Shown here piece by piece: positions 6,112 through 8,716 of a DNA stretch of 8,716 bases. Under the pieces are notes generated by a model that saw only the letters and a program-made list of their open reading frames with translations, was not told where the DNA came from and made no database searches. This stretch comes from Rubrobacteraceae bacterium (GTDB lineage Bacteria; Actinomycetota; Rubrobacteria; Rubrobacterales; Rubrobacteraceae). Position 1 is the stretch's first letter, and each line of letters starts with the position of its first letter. A program made the position numbers and the translations under genes. Where the stretch lies: positions 1 to 8,716 of the forward strand of contig JACCSM010000238.1 in the NCBI GenBank assembly GCA_013698525.1, written 5' to 3'.

Positions 6112-6176
6112 CTAGTGTTCCTCCTCGGAGAGATTCACCCGGCGGCCAGCGCCACCGGTCTGTATTCGGTCACACT

Positions 6177-6204
6177 ATTCTACCCATTATGCCGGTGATC
6201 CCAA
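6177..6204 (-). promoter_or_regulatory. Possible promoter of the class I-like PHA synthase
   Basis: Read on the - strand, TTGGGA (4/6 to TTGACA, + coordinates 6199-6204) is followed after 16 bases by TAGAAT (5/6 to TATAAT, 6177-6182). Transcription would start near 6170, giving a leader of about 60 bases with the GAGGAGG ribosome site at 6120-6126. It is assigned by consensus match only. Confidence 0.35.
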
Positions 6205-6314
6205 AAATGGCCCGCAAGAGGGTTCTGAAGATGCTGTCCCACGCCCGCCTCGACAAGCGGCCGAGGGACCGGCATCACGGGCAACCTGGGAACGTGAAAG
6301 CCATCACCCTTAGA

Positions 6315-6343
6315 TTGACCTTGTTGTAGGCAGGACCTATGCT
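6315..6343 (+). promoter_or_regulatory. Probable sigma70-type promoter of the acyl-CoA dehydrogenase
   Basis: TTGACC (6315-6320, 5/6 to the -35 consensus) and TATGCT (6338-6343, 4/6 to the -10) are separated by exactly 17 bases. Transcription would start near 6350, about 50 bases before ATG 6403. That leader contains a hairpin, GGACGC-TGGGTG-GCGTCC (6354-6371), flanked by complementary TCCGA (6347-6351) and TCGGA (6376-6380), just before the Shine-Dalgarno AGAGGAGAG (6385-6393). Confidence 0.5.
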
Positions 6344-6402
6344 CTCTCCGAGGGGACGCTGGGTGGCGTCCGGAGTCGGAGCGCAGAGGAGAGCCTGAGG
6401 AC

Positions 6403-7635
6403 ATGACAACTACGTCGGAGCTAACGCAGCGGGAGAAACGGCCTGTTGACCTCATAAACGCCGGCAGTCTGCTCTCGGATGAGGAGAAGCGGGTGAGGGA
6501 TCTGGTCCGCGATTTCGTTGACCGCGAGGTCATACCGGTCGCGGCTGACCACTGGGACAGGGCGCAGTTCCCTTTCGGGCTCCTACCAGGCCTCGGGGAG
6601 CTCGGCCTCGTTGGCGGCACCCTCTCTGGGGAGTATGGCTGCGCCGGCTGGAACAACGTGGCCTACGGCCTCGGGATAGCCGAGCTGGCGCGCGGGTCTG
6701 GGAGCTTGGCTACTTTCTTGCACGTCCAGAGCGGGCTCGCGATGACGACCATAAACGAGTTGGGATCCGAGGAGCAGAAGCTGCGCTGGCTGCCGCCCAT
6801 GGCGAAGTGCGAGAAGATCGGGTGCTTCGGCCTGACAGAACCAGAGGCAGGGAGCGATCCTGGCTCCCTTAGCACGACGGCCGTAGAGAAGGACGGCGGC
6901 TACGTGCTAAACGGTGAGAAGAAGTGGATCGGCAACGCCTCCTTCTCGGACGTGGCCGTGATCTGGGCCAGGACCGATGACGGTAAGATCTCCGGTTTCC
7001 TGATCGAGACCGACAATCCAGGCTTCCAGGCCGATGTCCTCCCCCGCAAGGCCTCCCAGCGCGCCGCTTGGCAGACGCACATTACACTCGAAGACTGCCA
7101 CGTACCAGAGAGCGCCAGGCTGCCGAAAGCAACGGGCCTTGGCGCCACCCTGTCGATTCTCACGCACTCGCGCTACGGCGTGGGGTGGGACGGGCTCGGG
7201 CAGGCTGCTGACTGTTACGAGACGGCCCTGGCCTACGCAGGGGAGCGGGAGCAGTTCGGGCGGCCCATAGCCTCGTTCCAGCTCGTCCAGCAGAAGCTCG
7301 TCGAGATGGTCAATGAGATCTCACTGAGCCAGCTCCTCTCCATCCACGTCGGGCGCCTCAAGGACGCTGGAGGGCTGGATCCGGCGACGGTCTCGATGTT
7401 CAAGATGAACAACGTCGCCAAGGCGCGCCGCATCGCGGCCACGGCGCGCGAAGTACTCGGGGGCAACGGCATCCTGCTCGACTACCGCGTGATGGAGCAC
7501 ATGGCCGACATCGAGGGCGTCTACACCTACGAGGGCACGAACGACGTCAACACCCTCATAGTGGGGCAGGCCATAACCGGCCACCGCGCCTTCTCCCCAG
7601 AACCTCCGCAACGCGCCGAAGAGAGAACAGAGTGA
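6403..7635 (+). CDS. Acyl-CoA dehydrogenase, glutaryl-CoA-dehydrogenase-like subfamily
   Basis: The 410-residue soluble flavoenzyme oxidises an acyl-CoA to the 2-enoyl-CoA, passing electrons from FAD to an ETF-type acceptor. Family motifs in order: the N-terminal helical domain; GCFGLTEPEAGSDPGS (140-155, FAD and substrate loop); KKWIGNAS (173-180); REQFGRPIASFQLVQQKL (282-299); LGGNGI (352-357); and VYTYEGTNDVNTLIVGQAIT (373-392) with catalytic Glu377. That last motif and SRYGVGWDGLG closely follow glutaryl-CoA dehydrogenases. However, the segment SGSLATFLHVQS (99-110), equivalent to SGYRSAMSVQS in human GCDH, lacks the Arg that binds the distal carboxylate, so glutaryl-CoA is probably not the substrate. 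ATG 6403 has AGAGGAGAG nine bases upstream. The gene is divergent from a PHA synthase and could feed beta-oxidation intermediates towards PHA, which is inference. Its stop overlaps a downstream small ORF by GTGA. Confidence 0.9.
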   Translation: MTTTSELTQREKRPVDLINAGSLLSDEEKRVRDLVRDFVDREVIPVAADHWDRAQFPFGLLPGLGELGLVGGTLSGEYGCAGWNNVAYGLGIAELARGSGSLATFLHVQSGLAMTTINELGSEEQKLRWLPPMAKCEKIGCFGLTEPEAGSDPGSLSTTAVEKDGGYVLNGEKKWIGNASFSDVAVIWARTDDGKISGFLIETDNPGFQADVLPRKASQRAAWQTHITLEDCHVPESARLPKATGLGATLSILTHSRYGVGWDGLGQAADCYETALAYAGEREQFGRPIASFQLVQQKLVEMVNEISLSQLLSIHVGRLKDAGGLDPATVSMFKMNNVAKARRIAATAREVLGGNGILLDYRVMEHMADIEGVYTYEGTNDVNTLIVGQAITGHRAFSPEPPQRAEERTE

Positions 7636-7751
7636 CAAAAAGGAAAACCGTGTCCGGGAAAGAGAACGCGGAGGCAAACGCAGGGGCAGAGCTTAACATC
7701 AAGGCCGAAGACGCCCGCAGCGTAGCCAGCCTCCTACGCTCTACGCCCTAA
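7632..7751 (+). CDS. Possible 39-codon ORF coupled to the acyl-CoA dehydrogenase
   Basis: GTG 7632 overlaps the acyl-CoA dehydrogenase stop as GTGA, and the frame runs 39 codons to TAA at 7749-7751. The peptide begins MTKRKTVSGKENAE (basic, polar) and ends AEDARSVASLLRSTP (an Ala/Leu-rich, probably helical stretch). It has no membrane segment and no recognised motif. The four-base overlap is typical of translational coupling. Against it, the upstream Shine-Dalgarno is poor (purine-rich GAAGAGAGAAC) and no homologue can be named. It may instead be the remnant 5' end of a longer decayed gene, since about 400 bases of non-coding sequence follow. Confidence 0.4.
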   Translation: MTKRKTVSGKENAEANAGAELNIKAEDARSVASLLRSTP

Positions 7752-7992
7752 CACGACCCTCGGCCTCGTCTCCCCGTACGCCGCCTCCAGAAGAGGCGAA
7801 CCACGTCTGGCCCTTTCATTGCGTTTCCTGCAACTTTATCCAGCACTACTACATGTTGTGTTGTTTTGTATGCATCGCAGCGTCGTGAACAAGCTCAGAC
7901 TGCCCGATGAGGGCGAGGATATGCAGGATTTTGCATCCAGCGTTCCGAGAAGTATCCTTCCACGCACTCGGGTGAATAGGGGCAACAAGGAG

Positions 7993-8021
7993 GGGGCCGA
8001 AGTCTTGTAAGGCTCGGCCCC
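7993..8021 (+). terminator. 8-bp GC hairpin downstream of the acyl-CoA dehydrogenase
   Basis: GGGGCCGA (7993-8000) pairs with TCGGCCCC (8014-8021) around a 13-base loop. There is no T tract. It lies about 240 bases after the small ORF and 140 before the LuxR-type gene, so it could end the first transcript or be part of a leader of the second. Confidence 0.4.
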
Positions 8022-8090
8022 TGAGACCTCGCCACAGGGACGCTACACATGTCTGTACCCCGTTCGGAGGAAAAGTTGGAAAACCTGCCC

Positions 8091-8119
8091 TTCAAGTTCT
8101 GTCGCCCAGCGGCTACAAT
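8091..8119 (+). promoter_or_regulatory. Possible promoter of the LuxR-type regulator
   Basis: TACAAT (8114-8119, 5/6 to the -10 consensus) lies 17 bases after a poor -35, TTCAAG (8091-8096, 3/6). The predicted start near 8126 leaves about 32 bases before ATG 8158. Confidence 0.35.
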
Positions 8120-8157
8120 TCCCCAGCTAGCGGCAAGTACCTTTGGGAGCAAACCCG

Positions 8158-8716
8158 ATGCCCGATGCGACGCATCCGCCCCGTGAGGCCCGAGAAAACG
8201 ATCGCGGCCGGCTGGTCGCTGTCCCCGGCGAGCGTCGGGACGCGAGCCCGCCTAACAACCTGCCTCTGGAGCTCTCCAGCTTCGTCGGACGGGAGAAGGA
8301 GCTGGTCGAGGTAAAGCGGTTGCTGGAGAATACCCGCTTGCTAACGCTAACTGGCTCGGGTGGTTGCGGCAAGACGAGGCTGGCTCTGGCGGCGGCGGGC
8401 GAGCTGGTAGAAGGATTCGAGGACGGTGTGTGGTTGGTGGAACTGGCGTCGCTGGCCGATCCTTCCCTCGTGCCACAGGCGGGGACCTCCACTTTAGGTA
8501 TTCGCGAGCAGCCGGGCCGCTCGCCGACTGAGGCGCTCTCGTACTACTTCGGATCCAGGAAGGTGCTGCTGGTTCTGGACAACTGCGAGCACCTGATCGA
8601 CGCCTGCGCCACCCTCGCCGAGACGCTGCTGCGTTCCTGTCCCAAGTTAGGCGTCCTGGCCACCAGCCGGGAGGCCTTGGGCATCGCCGGCGAGGTCACT
8701 TGGCCCGTTCCCTCTC
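8158..8716 (+). CDS. LuxR-family regulator with STAND/NB-ARC-type ATPase, N-terminal part (3' end outside the window)
   Basis: The visible 186 residues begin a large ATP-dependent transcription regulator. A polar, poorly ordered N-terminus of about 30 residues is followed by NNLPLELSSFVGREKELVEV (the usual entry to this ATPase), Walker A TGSGGCGKTR, the VWLVELASLADPSLVP segment, Walker B-like KVLLVLDNCEHL and the sensor segment LGVLATSREALGIAGE leading into TWPVP. This order is the standard one for actinobacterial STAND ATPases that usually continue into TPR repeats and end in a LuxR helix-turn-helix. That end is beyond the window, so the output domain is inferred. ATG 8158 has GGGAG seven bases upstream (8145-8149 region). 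TTG 8143 is the only other in-frame start after the TAG at 8128. A SARP-type or adenylate-cyclase-fused regulator usually has extra N-terminal domains, which are absent here. Confidence 0.85.
   Translation, partial: MPDATHPPREARENDRGRLVAVPGERRDASPPNNLPLELSSFVGREKELVEVKRLLENTRLLTLTGSGGCGKTRLALAAAGELVEGFEDGVWLVELASLADPSLVPQAGTSTLGIREQPGRSPTEALSYYFGSRKVLLVLDNCEHLIDACATLAETLLRSCPKLGVLATSREALGIAGEVTWPVPS

Larger units (their letters stand above)
7752..8157. other. 406-base gap without a convincing gene
   Basis: No ORF here has both a good ribosome site and a recognisable product. It holds an AT-richer patch (7840-7875, including GTTGTGTTGTTTTGTATGC), a small ATGCA/TGCAT dyad (7921-7936), an 8-bp hairpin (7993-8021), a strong but unexplained Shine-Dalgarno GGAGG (8066-8070) ahead of TTG 8076, and a possible promoter for the regulator downstream. 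A TTG-started frame at 7819-8010 (63 codons) has no ribosome site and ends inside the hairpin. The stretch may be a long regulatory leader plus remains of a decayed gene. Confidence 0.5.

Noticed and set aside
6180..6656. 158-codon - strand frame spanning the divergent region and the start of the acyl-CoA dehydrogenase
   Set aside because: It is Ser/Pro/Arg-rich with no motif, lies antisense to the dehydrogenase start, and would conflict with both predicted promoters.
7819..8010. 63-codon TTG-started frame (MRFLQLYPALLHVV...)
   Set aside because: It has no Shine-Dalgarno and no recognisable motif, and its stop lies inside the loop of the 7993-8021 hairpin. It is treated as non-coding or decayed sequence.

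Overview
The window is GC-rich and contains tightly spaced short operons, an F420-dependent-type oxidoreductase, two different PHA (polyhydroxyalkanoate) synthases, a DesK/DesR-like two-component pair and a LuxR-type STAND ATPase. This mix suggests a high-GC actinobacterium. A Rubrobacter-like lineage is my best guess, from gene content and style only. No rRNA, tRNA, CRISPR array, transposase or integrase was seen.

Layout: (1) 2-460, the C-terminal part of a class III PHA synthase on the + strand, cut by the left edge. (2) 707-1588, an LLM-class F420-dependent oxidoreductase close to the Rv1855c family. It is preceded by a possible 8-codon leader ORF carrying the strong Shine-Dalgarno sequence. 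(3) 1685-2119, a small four-helix membrane protein of unknown function. (4) 2177-3397 and 3394-4002, a membrane-bound HisKA_3 sensor kinase and its NarL/FixJ response regulator, joined by an ATGA overlap. (5) 4192-6111 on the - strand, a complete class I-like PHA synthase with a full Cys/Asp/His triad. (6) 6112-6402, a divergent promoter region. (7) 6403-7635, a glutaryl-CoA-dehydrogenase-like acyl-CoA dehydrogenase, followed by a GTGA-coupled 39-codon ORF. (8) 7752-8157, a gap with a hairpin and a possible promoter. (9) 8158-8716, the N-terminal NTPase part of a LuxR-type regulator, cut by the right edge.

The metabolic theme is carbon storage. Two PHA synthases of different classes lie within 4 kb, one of them divergent from an acyl-CoA dehydrogenase that could supply enoyl-CoA intermediates. 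The two-component pair and the LuxR-type ATPase are candidate regulators, but nothing in the sequence ties them to the PHA genes.

The most unusual signal is non-coding. Three + strand genes are each followed, within 1-4 bases of the stop codon, by a stable hairpin and then by a run of TCAGC pentamers repeating at exactly 8-base intervals. Two of the three runs end in TCAGCTTTTT. This looks like a repeated composite 3'-end element. I suggest, as inference, that it combines an RNA-stabilising or terminator hairpin with regularly spaced Rho-type (rut) contacts.
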